Below, piece by piece: positions 51,744-63,643 of a DNA stretch of 64,000 nt. The DNA lies in assembly GCA_008638375.1 (NCBI GenBank), contig CM018050.1, positions 30,285,723-30,349,722 on the forward strand, read 5' to 3'. Within the stretch, counting starts at the first letter, position 1. Each line of letters starts with the position of its first letter. Origin of the DNA: Nyssa sinensis (taxonomy: Eukaryota > Streptophyta > Magnoliopsida > Cornales > Nyssaceae). Below the pieces are notes generated by a model, which made no database searches, was not told the origin of the DNA, and saw only the letters and a list, made by a program, of their open reading frames with translations. Made by a program: the position numbers and the translations under genes.

Positions 51744-54160
51744 TTATATCTCTTTATCAATAAATCTTCGAGACTTTTTGAGATGGGATTGATAAGAAGG
51801 TGATACAAAAATTGATATATTTGAGTCATGAGAGTTGTATTAGTTTAGATACTTTAAGCATTTTAGAAGAGGAATTTGGGTCTTATATTATTTCAATATT
51901 GGTTAATATCATAAGGTTATTATGTTATTAGATAATTTGAAATTGGGAAGTTTGAGAAGAGCTTAAATGCTACCTTCGTTGCTTTAATCTTGAAAAAGGA
52001 CAGGGCAGAAGATTTAAAATATTTTCGCCCTATTAGTCTGGTGGGTAGCATATGCAAGTTGATGGCTAAAGTGTTGTCCTTAAGACTATGGGAAATGATG
52101 GAGAAAATAATTTATGGGAGCCAAAATGCGTTTGTGGGAACAGGAAAATTCTGGATGCAGTGATGGTTGCTAATGATTGCATGGACCGGATGCAAAAAAG
52201 GAAGGATATGGGATTGTGTGCAAGCTAGACATTGAAAAAACTTATGATCATGTGAATTGGAAATTTTTAATGCTTCTCTTGAAAGAGATGGGTTTTGGTG
52301 ATCGTTGAAGGAGATGGATAAGGGAGTGCATCTTTGTAGTGTCATTTTCAGTTTTGGTTAATGGATTGCTGGTGGGATTTTTTCATTCATTTCGGGGGTT
52401 GAGACAAGGGGATCCTCTTTTCCCTTTTCTCTTTGTGATGGTCAGTGGAAGTTTGAGCAGAATGATGGACCGTGTAGTCTCAAGGGGTTTATTGAGGGGC
52501 TTCGGCATGGAAGATGGAAAAAGGGGGGGGGGGGGGGGAGATTTCTCATTTGTTATTTGTGGACGATAACATATTTTTTTGCGATGCGGAGGAACATCAA
52601 GTTGGCTTCTTGTTTGCTTCGAAGCGGTGTCGGGCTGGAGGGTCAATTTGAATAAGTGTGAGATAATCCTAGTGGGTGAAGTTGGAGGGGTGCAAGGGCT
52701 TAATTGGGGTTTTGGGTGTGCCGTGGCCCGTGGGTTTTTTTCTCTCCAAATACTCGGGCTGTCAATGAAATCAGTGGCCATTTTGGACCCTCTTGTAGAG
52801 AGATTTCAAAGGACATTGGCGGGGTGGAAAGGAAACTCTCTCTTTAAAGGAGGCAAGATTACTCTAATAAAAGTACTTTGGCCAATCTCCCAACTTAATA
52901 TATGTCAATTCTTCAAATGCCCGCCATGGTAGAGAAGAAGTTAGAGAAGATTCAATGGGACTTCCTATTTGGGGGGGGGGGAGAGGGAGAGAAGAAGATT
53001 CATCTAATGAAGTGATAGATTAAAAATTTCTATGGAGGGGGGTGATTTGGGAATAAAAGAATTGAGTGTTCAATATAGCTCTCTTTGGGAAATGGCTCTG
53101 GATGTTTGCCTTGGAAAATCAAGCTATGAGGAAGGAAATGATTGAGATGAAATATGGGAGTGAAGAAAGGGGGTGGGTGCCTAAAGAAGTGGTGGAAGCC
53201 CAGGGGTATGGAAAGCCATAAGTAGAGGAGGGGGGGAGTTTTATCAGCTTGTTCACTTTGAGGTTGGTGAGGGTGTTAGGGTGGCCTTTTGGAAGGATGT
53301 TTGGTGCGGAGACCTTCCCTTAAAAGAGACGTACCTGTGATTATTCAACATTTCTGCGAACAAAGAGGCCTCGGTGAAGGATTATATGCTTTGGGAGGGA
53401 GATAAGTTAGTTTGGAGCTCAACCTTTAGAGGACACTTTTTTGATTGGGAGCTTGGGGAGGTGCTAGATCTCTTGGAAGTGGTGAACGGTAGTGAGGTGA
53501 AGAGAAGTGAAGAAGATGAGATGGTGTGGACTGCAACTAAAGAGAATAAGTTCATGTTTAATTCTGTTTACAAGAGCTTGATGGGAAGAAGAGAGAAGGG
53601 TTTTCCCTTGGAACCCATTTGGAAGGCAAAAGTCCTAAGCAAAGCGGTTTTTTTTGCTTGGGTTGCTACATGGGGTGCAATCTTGATGATGGACAACTTG
53701 CTCAAGAGAGGCTTTCATCTCCCTAGTAGGTGTTGTTTGTGCACAATGGAGGAGGCAATGGTCAGCCTTCCTTGTTAGGTTTTAGTTGGGTGATGCAGGC
53801 AACAATCAAAGAAATTCTTATTAGTTGGAGATGCCAACAAATGAGGAAGGATCTTAGAATTTCTTTGAGAATAGCGTCCCTTTGCATAATGTGGAGTTTA
53901 TGGCAGGAAAGGAATAGGAGAACTTTTGAAGTGGTGGAGTTTTCCCCCTTGGAGCTTGAAGGATAGTGTGTTGAAGTTGTATTATTTTTGGTTTAAGGAG
54001 GCAAAGCCTATGTATTTAGATTCTTTCATTGATTTTTTGGGGAATTGGGGTGTTAAATTTTTTAACAATTCCCTTTTTTGTATCTATTGGTTGCGTCCCC
54101 CTCAGGTGCCGTATATATATATATATATATTAATATATCTCCTTTTATCGATCAAAAAAT
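51744..54160 (+). mobile_element. L1-like LINE, 5'-truncated (unit B copy)
   Basis: Paralogue of the unit A LINE, with the same truncation point and no inserted LTR. RT motifs: LNATFVALILKK near 51,972, [11 protein letters not shown] near 52,228, GLRQGDPLFPFLFVM near 52,400, the FVDD region near 52,555. zf-RVT-like region at 53,374-53,778 (PIWKAKVLSKAVFFAWVATW, RCCLCTMEEAM). The tail is (TA)n and atcgatcaaaa. Many frameshifts, including poly-G tracts at about 52,526 and 52,972. It lies in GPT intron 2. Confidence 0.85.
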
Positions 54161-56025
54161 ATATATATGCCTGTTTTTTTTTTTTGGGGGGGGGGGGGGG
54201 ACAAAAGACACTTTTGGAATTGGAATAATAATATGGAGTCTTGTCCACCAGGTTTTTCTCCAAGAGTTCTATTTATAGGTTTTACATAACCTAATAACGT
54301 GTAATAACTTTCCAAAATTAACGCAACCCACAACGGTAACAAGAATTTTATTCCTAAAATCCTTAAAGGTTTTAAACAAAAGAAAATACAACAGTACTTT
54401 TAAACTAGCTAGACTTTCTTGGCCTAAATTTATCAATTGTTGTTTCATCTTCTTGTGGGCCGCGTTTCAGATAAGCTTTAAAGATTTATTGATACGACTC
54501 AGCCACCATCATAGGCCTGCAATATCAGGATACATCAGCATGTGTGTATGTGTTTTTGTTTTTTGGTTTCTATTGATTCTCAACAAATTTATTGTGGGAG
54601 GGTGTCTGAATTCATTCTGGTCATTCAGGTAATTATCTGTTGTTACTAATTATGCCTGTATTGAACTTTGATGAGTTTACTTTCATTCATATTAGACTGA
54701 CCATGAACAGCATAGTTTTTTGTTCAGGCAACTAACAGAAAGGTTTACTGGGGATAAGGACTTTCATATAGAGACTTTCGTGTAGCCTCTGGACTTATAA
54801 ATTAGCATAATTTAGGATCCTAGGGAGATAGCAAGGTGGGTTTTGGAAAAAAGCAACAATATTAAATAGATATTAACACAAACGAGAACATGAATTCCTG
54901 ATTAGCTTGAGAACAATTCGTTGAGAAAAAAGCACATGATTGCCAGGGGGTTAGAATAGAGCCCCTATATTTTGTTGTTTTTTGATGAACTGACTCAGTA
55001 TGGATAGGATAAAATCCCTTATTGCATGTTGTTTTCTGGCATAGTTTAGCTAATGAGACTAGTGTGGGGTAGATTGCGTGGCCCTGTTTGGTTCCCTTAT
55101 TTTTCTGTTTTACCTCAATAGCCAATTGTCATGGATCAATCATCATAAAGAGGGAGAGGGAGAGGGAGATTGAGGAAGATGTGGCCTTTTGTATTATAGT
55201 GTGATGCTTGAAATGGAGTTCCTTTCAAGTCTTGTGTGATTTGATGAATGTTATTCAATATATAAAATATATTTTTTTAAGTTTATAAAAGCAAGCCGTG
55301 CTTTTTGATTAATATTGTCATTGTGTGTGTGTTCTCTTACATTTTCCTAATCCATGTCTTAAGCTTTGAGAATTTACGTAGTAGGTGTGTGATGTGTCCA
55401 TATTTTGTTGAATCGAAATCCATGCAATATAGCTTGTTCTTGTCAAAGGACATGGCCCTAGATGGAATGGCAAAAAAGGAGTTTGTAGCTTTTATGTTGA
55501 GCTGTGACTCTTCTCTTGTGCTTTATGGTATCAATGTCTTTAAGATTGATGGACGCAAGAATTAATTTCCTGGTATCTTTCCCCAATATTTGGTCCAATT
55601 CTTGTGTAGCATGTGTTTGCTCATGCAGTTATAGTTGTTTTTTGTTCAACTTATTGCCCTGATTCCAGGTCTAAAGTTCTTCTGTAAGCAATCTCTTTGC
55701 ACTTTTAGTGCCTTATCTTTCTTGCCTGGCAAATAAGATGCATATAGGTAGGATATGAACTCTGTACTGCTCTATCTAAGTGAGTTTAGACTTGAATTTA
55801 GGAGCTTTAGCGGTGGTGTAAAGGAGGAGGATTCCTCTTTATTGTTCTGGCTTCTCACTCTCCCTTTATATTTTCATCCCTTATTTATATCCTTTCTTTA
55901 TCCATTTTTGTCTATTTTCTTTTAATGGTGACTTTGTTTGCTTTGCACTATTAGGTGGGTCTACTAAAACTTTTTTCACTCTTAACTTGTGCTAGATTGA
56001 GGTGTTGATTCTTTAATTACTGCAG
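54161..56025 (+). other. GPT intron 2 remainder (unit B)
   Basis: Matches 22,071-23,852. The unknown shared frame is at 55,390-55,562 and here ends after DGRKN because of a small deletion. Poly-G at about 54,186. No gene recognised. Confidence 0.45.
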
Positions 56026-57165
56026 TGGCTTGTTGAGTACAATGCTGCGTTAGCATCCATCTGCTTCATGATTTTACTTGGATTTGTAGATGATGTCCTT
56101 GATGTCCCTTGGAGAGTGTGAGTATCCATATATCCTCTTCTCATTCCCCTCAAAAGCCAATTTGTCTCAAAAGTATTGTTTTCCCACTGCATAACTTTCA
56201 GAGTTAACGCCAAACTAGATGCTTAAGTGCTCTAATTTAATTTTGAAGGACAGGAAATTATTATTGCCATCGATTGCTGCTGTTCCCTTGTTGATGGCAT
56301 ATGCTGGGCATACAACTATCGTTATACCAAAACCTCTCATTCCATATGTTGGGTTAGAGGTTTTGGATCTAGGTAAATTGGTTCTAGTGCAGAGAATTTT
56401 CTTTATGCCATGGTTGTAATGTCAAAATGATGTAATAGCTGCAGAGTTGGACCTTTTAGCATTCATGTATTCTTTGAATGAATACTAAACTTTTTTAGAA
56501 AATTAGTTTACTCATTCTTTAACTGGGTGGATTATATTCTGCACAACATGATTAATAGTGGCTTTAGTTAAGTTTTTTTATTAATATCTTAGTTTGAGTT
56601 CTTAATTCTTCTACCTTTATTTTATGTGGACAGGATGGATATATAAACTATATATGGGTCTTTCGGCAGTGTTTTGCACAAACTCCATCAATATTCATGC
56701 TGGTATCAACGGCCTTGAAGTTGGGCAGACAGTGGTGATGGCATCTGCTGTAAGCGTCAAACCTTGTACATATATTGGAATCTGACTTTATTTTGAAATC
56801 TGACACATTAATAGTGATTTACAGATTCTGATACATTAATGTCATGCAAATTGGAGCATCTACCGACCCTGAGTATAATCCGGCCCATGCATTCTCAATT
56901 TACCTTGTTCAACCATTACTGGCCACTTCCTTGGCTTTACTTTCTTACAACTGGTAATAATACTCGATTTTATATTTAGTGGTCTGGAAATGCTTAAACT
57001 CAACTCAACTCAACTCAGCCTTATTCCAACTATTTGGCATAATTTTGTAATCCTTGATGCTTTCTGTGCTGCATATTCTAGGTGTCCTTCAGTTTTTGTT
57101 GGTGACAACTACACATACTTTGCTGGAATGACTATGGCTGTAGTTGCCATTCTGGGTCACTTTAG

Positions 57166-58754
57166 GTACGTCTCCCAAGTGTTCTTCCTTCCATCTTTTA
57201 CTGCTTAATATCATAATGTAGTTCAAATTGTGAATTTTGAATGCTGATGATTTCTGAAAGACCTTGATTTTGCATCTTTCAGTTACTGTTTACAATATCA
57301 ACATAAATATGTAACTTGGAGGGCAACTAACATAATTATAATCAACTAGATGTTTTACCAATGAATAGTAAAAAAATATTTCAAATTCATGTCGAAATAA
57401 ATTCAAACAGTCATGTTCATCAACTGTCCCCCCCCTCCCCCTCCAAAAAAAAAAATAGTAATAATAATAATGAAGCATCTTGGATGTCTGAAAAAAAAAA
57501 GAATGTTTAATAAAACTCTGATATCATTTTATTTGTCATGCTTTTATGGGTTACTTATCCACCGTGCTTGTGGAATTTGCCAGTGGATGATTACATATTA
57601 CACCTGAAAACTTCTAAGCTCCTTCAACTTGATCCGTCCTTTTGGCCTGTGGCGATTGTCATATTAATGGTCTAAGCCCTGTCAACTTCTTCAAACTTTG
57701 TTGACTTTATCTTTATTGATAGAAAGAGATTAAAGAATTTTCTTTTTCCCCCCCCCCCCCAATAATTAAAATTCCTTCAAAAACTTCTGGAGGGGGAAAA
57801 CCCATATACAAAAGAAAAGGCAGTTCACACTAGAGCTTTTGATCCCCCAAAAACTACACAAAAGAATCTACAAAAAAAAAAGGTACGAGCCAAGGGCCTT
57901 TTAGGGTGAGAGTTCCACATTTTAGAGAATGATGTGTAAAAGAGGTGGTCCTTGAGCCTCGCATGTCAGTTACTATGATTTAAATAGATAAGAAGCTTTT
58001 ATAATGCTCTGGAAACTCAAGACAAAGACCTATCTACCACATATGAAACAAACTCCTTTGAGAAGCACATCATCCTCAATGGTGAGATACCAATTCAATC
58101 TTCAAATGTGCACAAAACAAAACTTGTATCTCATCTTACCGTATATATATTGTGGATGTGGTTCAAATCTGTTCCAAGCTGCACACGATAAAAGGGCGTC
58201 TTTGAAAAAAATATGAAAAGTATAAAAAAAAAAAACCAAATTAAATAAATTGAGGGGGGTTGGGGGGAACCCGAGCCCACTCTAGCCCCATCCTTGCTTT
58301 AACCTACTTGTGTTCTGCTCCCATTGATCTTCCAAGCTTTCTAGCAAAATTGATATGCAAACTTCCTCTTATTGTGCTTGACATCCTTGAACTTCCAGTG
58401 TAGCTTCTTTCTTTGCGTAACTTGGAGTGGAATATTGTCAGTGATTATTGTAAAAGATTAATCTCAAAAATAGTAAAAATGATATGTCTATGCTGATATT
58501 GATATATGATATTGTCCATATTGATTTGATGAGTGAGAAACTCGATGAAGCCTCAAATCCAAATTTTGTAGATTTAGCTGCTCGACAAAGTTGTCTTTCT
58601 ACTTTTTGCATTTAACTATTTGATTTCTCTATTCATTACTTAAGTGTAAGTATTTAATTTATTCTCGCTAAATCTTGTTACCGGGAAACACACTTGATAT
58701 TCTTCATTCCTCAAGTTTTGAACTTCCTCTTATCACTCCCTCAGGTTTGGTCAG
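57166..58754 (+). other. GPT intron 7 (unit B to C join)
   Basis: Uninterrupted version of the intron that carries the retroelement in pseudogene A. It holds homopolymer C and A runs and no gene. Confidence 0.55.
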
Positions 58755-60238
58755 AGCATCTCTCTCTCTACTGTTCCAGAACTGTTCTAGATTATTAGAG
58801 ATTCTTATTTACTTTACTTTCTGTCAGCTTTCTGGCTACATTCCTTGTCCATGGCACCGGCTGCCGAGGTAGCTTTCTAAGTATTCTCACTGCCGTTTTG
58901 TGCTTTAGGAATTGGCATAGAATCTTTGTGAATTTTCTTCAACGATATTGTGAAAATCTTTAAATTTTTCAGGTTTGACCCTCAGACTGGACTACTGACT
59001 GGGACAAATGATGAGACACTCATGAACTTATTCTTAAGACAATTTGGTAGGATGTCAGAAAAGTCACTTTGCATCCTACTACTTCTTTTCCAGGTAACTA
59101 AATCATGTTTTTTTCTTATTTTTATCTTCAAGCTGCTTGTGTATGTGAAAAAAATATTGAAAACCTCAATAAGCAGCTTGTTTGTTAATACTTAGTTACA
59201 TGGTTTGCAAGTATAGTTCCAACCTAATATTCAACAAATGCTGTCATACTAAGTGATTGTGCCCTTGTTCTTAAGATGTGGCTAGATCCATCCAGATTCA
59301 TCTAAATTTTTTTGACCTTCTGGAATGAGATTGGTGGTTTAATTGATTGGGACCACCAGGCGCTTGCACCTTACCAATCCAATACCAACCTGATTTGCAA
59401 TTTTTTAAAAACAATGTTTTTAACTGACTAGTTTGGTCGTCCACCTGCCCTGATATCAGCATCATGTATCAAAAATAATTCTAAGAATCTGTATTGAGGT
59501 TCATTACTTAACTTAAAAAAAATGTGTTGAGGCCTCATTATGTTCATTTTAATTGGTTTTAATTCATTATTGGTGTGCAGGTTGGAGTCAAGATCCCTTC
59601 TTGGGCTTCCAATCCTAAAATAGATACTATAATTAAAATGAAAGTACAGGTATTCAATCAAGATTGGAACAAACCACCTAAACTCCACTATCTATAGTCA
59701 AATTTAGTCATGAGACTCGTGACCACCCCATAACCACTGTCATCTTTAAATATGTTCACCAATATGACTCACAAAAATTCACTTAAATCATGTAAATGCC
59801 ATATTGTTTGACAACCAGGTCAAATTGAAATTGTAGTATAAATTGAAGTGGTGGCATCCCCAGTTGAAAGGGCAGTTGATAATGATGTAAGTAGAAGCAG
59901 TTGGTCGTTGCTTAGCTGCAATGGGAGTGATGAAAGTGACATGAACTACAAGTCTTAACCAACCAAAAAGGCAGGTCTAGGCTTCTTATTTCATGATTTA
60001 ACCTCTATATCTTGAGGTCTTGTGGTCTAGGGTTCTTATTTCATGATTTAACCCCCATTTCTTGCGGTCTCACAAGACCAAATGCATATTACTTGACCAA
60101 CAAGTCATGGACAAAGTTGGTATTTTTATTTATTTAGTTCTTTATTTTTGTAAAGTCGGTAGAATTAGTCCAAGAGATCATGCTATACCTAAACATTTTT
60201 CCTCCCATTTATTCTTGAGTTACATGGTAGGATAGGAC

Positions 60239-60630
60239 CCAAGAAGCACGGACACTCTTTTTTGGCTCACGTGTCCGTGTCAGACACGTGTCGGACACCA
60301 ACACTCTCGGACACTTCCCGGACACTTGAATCATAGATGTTGGTGATTAAATGAAAAAATTCTTTAATTTTTATTTAATAGCTTTGTTATTTTAATATCT
60401 TAATAATATTTTTTAAATTTGTGTGTTTTTATGCCAAATTTAATTGAAATAACATTAATAACATTAGGTATTTATTATATGGTCATATAAAAAATATAAA
60501 AATTTATATATATTCAACATGTCCTTAACGTGTCCGTGTCCGTGTCCGTGTCCTACTTTTTTTAGAAATAACGTGTCTATGTGTCTGTGTCGCATCGTAT
60601 CCGTGTCCCATGTCCGTATCCGTGCTTCTT
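60239..60630. mobile_element. 392-bp Mutator-type MITE
   Basis: Flanked by 10-bp duplications AGGATAGGAC (60,229-60,238 and 60,631-60,640). Unit A has the empty site with a single copy. Terminal inverted repeats are AAGAAGCACGGACAC and, in reverse, AAGAAGCACGGATAC. Inside are many GTGTCCGTGTC/GGACACGTG repeats near both ends and an AT-rich middle. No coding capacity. The duplication size fits Mutator elements. Confidence 0.85.
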
Positions 60631-60640
60631 AGGATAGGAC

Positions 60641-62137
60641 TATTGATAAATCCCCCACCCCCCCCCCATATTCCCTCTATAATCTAGTTGATTTTTTGGG
60701 GCCATTATGGCTTCAATCTCATAGCCATATGGCACTAACATGCGGTGGTACCTTGTCAGATGTGTTGTATTATTTGATTTTGTTCTTTGAAAAAGGAACA
60801 ACTTAACCCTACACATTTTGTTAGGAAACACTAACATCTGCAGTTTGGAGTGGCATTGACATAATAATCTAGGAAAACCAATAACTTACCTCGAGCTAAA
60901 TTACTTTTGTTGAGTTCTGTATGTTATTTAAGATGAGAATTTTTATCACAAATTTTGGAAGTTATTGTAGAATGTTATGCACTCTTCCCCTCTCACTTGT
61001 TTTTTTTTCCCCCAAATATTTTCGTGATGCCTGATCTCAATAATTTGTTTTAGTAGTGAAAATGATGAAAATGCTATATAATGTAGTCACTGTGACCTGG
61101 TAATTTCGCTCGGTGTTTGATTATGCAACATGGGTGGGTGTTGGGTCTGATCAGCCAATACCTTCATATGGTAAAAGCTTTGAACCCTTGGCTCTGCCGC
61201 TGTCGCTGCTGCAGCAGAATCTCAAATTTAATCCATCTTTTCTCCTGCATACATGATCTGCTTATCAAGTTTGACGCCCCAGAAAAATGTATCAAGGACT
61301 GCTACTAAATCACAAAGCATATTTTCTTCATTTATAAATTTAGGCCAGTTTGGTTGGTTTGGCCCCTTAAATGAAATAATTTCATTCACTTTTATATAGT
61401 ATTTTAAAAAATTGGTGAATCTAGAATGGATCCATTAAAAAAATGATTGCTAAATCAAAAATGGTATTTGAAATCATGAATTTGGACAAACACAACACCA
61501 CCTGAAAATGATCGTTTCGGAAGAAATATGGAGAAATCAACTCTGTTTTGCTGTGAACGATTAATAATTTTATTATTTAATAGTTTACAACTTTTTTAAA
61601 AAAATTCTTTATAGGATAAATTATTAGAACGGAAAAATAAATATGCTTATGTATATATATTATAGAAAAATTACTAGTAACTAAGAGTTTTATTATACTT
61701 TAAATTAAATATAATATATATTCTTTAAGGAAAATGTTCATGATCACATTGCAAATAGTTATTTATCTCCTATTTTTTCAGAAAAAAAGTGTATACTTGT
61801 AAGAGATTTTTTTGGTTAATTAAAAATATTGTAAATTTTAATAATTAATATATTTGTTAATTAATAATTTTTGAGTTTTATAAGATTTTTTTACTTATTA
61901 AAGGGTTGATAGTTTTATGTTGGGTGGGTGGCTAATGAGAAGGATGTTTTGTTGAAGTCATTCTAAGTTTCTAACTAAGGATAAAAGACCAAGACTCCCA
62001 AGAAGTTTCTCAGGATGCTTTAAATGATTTTGATAGGACTTGTTGTTTTGCTTAATTTCAATGCCGTGATTGACCCGGCTGCAGACTTAGCGGAGCCCTA
62101 AACCATTTATAATCTCACCTACTACCCCTATCTGTCT

Positions 62138-62177
<40 letters not shown>

Positions 62178-62210
62178 GCGCACACAGCTTCTGTTTATTC
62201 TTCAATCTTC
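60641..62210. other. Unit C interval before glucanase 3, with exon 10 deletion
   Basis: At about 60,731 sequence equivalent to 2,518 of unit A jumps to the equivalent of about 3,330, removing about 0.8 kb with GPT exon 10. The interval continues as the glucanase 5' flank with one copy of the 84-bp module at 61,905-61,987. No gene. Confidence 0.65.
62142..62187. repeat. (TA)n(CA)n in the glucanase 3 promoter
   Basis: About 26 bp of TA then CA/CG, ending about 24 bp before the ATG. The 5' leader here lacks about 27 bp (tttgtggtgccaattgttaa region) found in units A and B. Confidence 0.8.
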
Positions 62211-62292
62211 ATGGCTGCTAGAAGTCGTTCCATTGCTGTATTGCTTCTAGCTGCGTTGCTTATGGCTACCCTAAACTTTGCAGGTCTCTGTT

Positions 62293-62353
<61 letters not shown>

Positions 62354-63643
62354 TAGTAGTGAGTAATTACTTGTATCTCTGTTGATGTCACATATTTTCA
62401 CTCAAAACATTCGTTTTGGGACACTGGAATTACCAAAATAGGTCAATTGTTGCATTGCAAGGGGCTGTGCTTCAATTAATTTTATTACTTATTTAGGAAT
62501 TCAAATAATTTTTTTCATTCAATTAATTTTAAATCCATCTGGAACAACTTTTTCCTATTTAGGTCAGAAAAAAATGCAGTGTTATGAGCAATTTGATGAA
62601 GAAATTCAAATTCAGAGACATTTGAAGTTCAAATACATGTTCAATCTAATGCAGGTGCCCAAATAGGAGCCTGCTATGGAATGTTGGGCAATAATTTACC
62701 ATCCCCACCAGAAGTGGTGGCACTTTACAACCAGAATAACATCCAGAGAATGCGAATCTACGGCCCACACCAAGCAACTCTGCAAGCCCTTAGAGGCTCC
62801 AACATTGAAATCATGCTAGGAGTCCCAAATGAGGACATCCAAAGCCTTGCTTCCAGCCAAGACACTGCAATTTTATGGGTCCAAAACAATGTAAGAAGCT
62901 ACCCCACTGTCAGATTCAGGTACATCGCGGTTGGCAATGAAGTTAGTCCTTTAAGTGGTGCAACATCTCCGAATGCACAATTTCTACTCCCCGCCATGCA
63001 AAACGTTTACAATGCAATTTCTGCGGCCGGTCTTGGCAACCAAATTAAAGTTTCCACTGCCATTGACACTAGCTTCTTTGGGAACTCATATCCTCCATCA
63101 GTAGGGTCTTTCAGGCCCGGAATTCAATCATTTCTCGGTCCCATCATTGAGTTTTTAGCAGACAATCGTGCTCCGTTGCTCCTCAACTCTTACCCATATT
63201 TTAGCTACATTGGTAACCCCGAAAGCATCAGTCTTGATTATGCACTTTTTAGAGCTCCTGGAGTGGTAGTTCAAGATGGCCAATTTGGGTACCGGAGCCT
63301 TTTCGATGCTATCCTAGATGTTGGTTACTCGGCACTTGAAAAGGCTGGCGTTGCTTCCATGGAAATTGTGGTTTCAGAGACTGGTTGGCCTTCGGCTGGT
63401 GGAGCTGCAGCAACTATTGATAATGCAAGGACTTACGTTACAAATTTGATTGAACATGTGAAGGGAGGGACCCCTAAAAGGCCTGGCAGGCCTATTGAAA
63501 GTTATATTTTTGCTATGTTTGATGAGAATCAAAAGAGTCCAGAATCTGAGAAGCATTGGGGGCTCTTTTTCCCCAATAAACAACCCAAATATCGAATTAG
63601 TTCCAATTTTGGATGGTCCTATTCTTATGTATTACAATGTTAA
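62211..63643 (+). CDS. Beta-1,3-glucanase 3 (GH17, PR-2 type), two exons
   Basis: Secreted endo-1,3-beta-glucanase, 353 residues. Exon 1 is 62,211-62,283 ([20 protein letters not shown] signal), the intron 62,284-62,654, exon 2 62,655-63,643. The mature start is AQIGACYGM, acid/base Glu in AVGNEVSP, nucleophile Glu in VVSETGWPS, tail [13 protein letters not shown]...YVLQC. The reading frame is whole. Differences from glucanase 2 include LLNSYPYF for [17 protein letters not shown] for SFLDPIIGF and SAGGAAATI for SANGTAATI. The Phe to Ser and Asp to Gly changes fall in otherwise constant positions of the three copies and could affect fold or activity. Confidence 0.93.
62289..62346. repeat. (TC)n(AC)n microsatellite in the glucanase 3 intron
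   Basis: Begins a few bases after the splice donor. Shorter equivalents lie at about 4,618-4,650 and 34,911-34,950, so the intron start differs in length between copies. Confidence 0.85.

Larger units (their letters stand above)
46833..59093 (+). pseudogene. GPT: GPT/ALG7 pseudogene B, exons 1-9
   Basis: Exons: 1 at 46,833-47,188 (MAARKRASSDASTRPP...; membrane segments NLFVPYFYLIF and SILINALLSCAGFFATL; RRNLFGYDINKKGTPQG), 2 at 51,450-51,537 (PESLGIVIGIVFLVLAILFQ), 3 at 56,026-56,117 ([13 protein letters not shown] intact), 4 at 56,254-56,372, 5 at 56,634-56,749 (intact), 6 at 56,825-56,953, 7 at 57,082-57,165, 8 at 58,755-58,868, 9 at 58,973-59,093. Lesions: the expected exon 2 acceptor is TG instead of AG; exon 6 has an extra T giving a TAA after ILIH; exon 7 lacks one codon and starts C instead of Y; the exon 8 loop is WHR; exon 10 is deleted. 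The multipass ER enzyme cannot be made from this copy. Exons 1-5 are otherwise well preserved. Confidence 0.88.
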
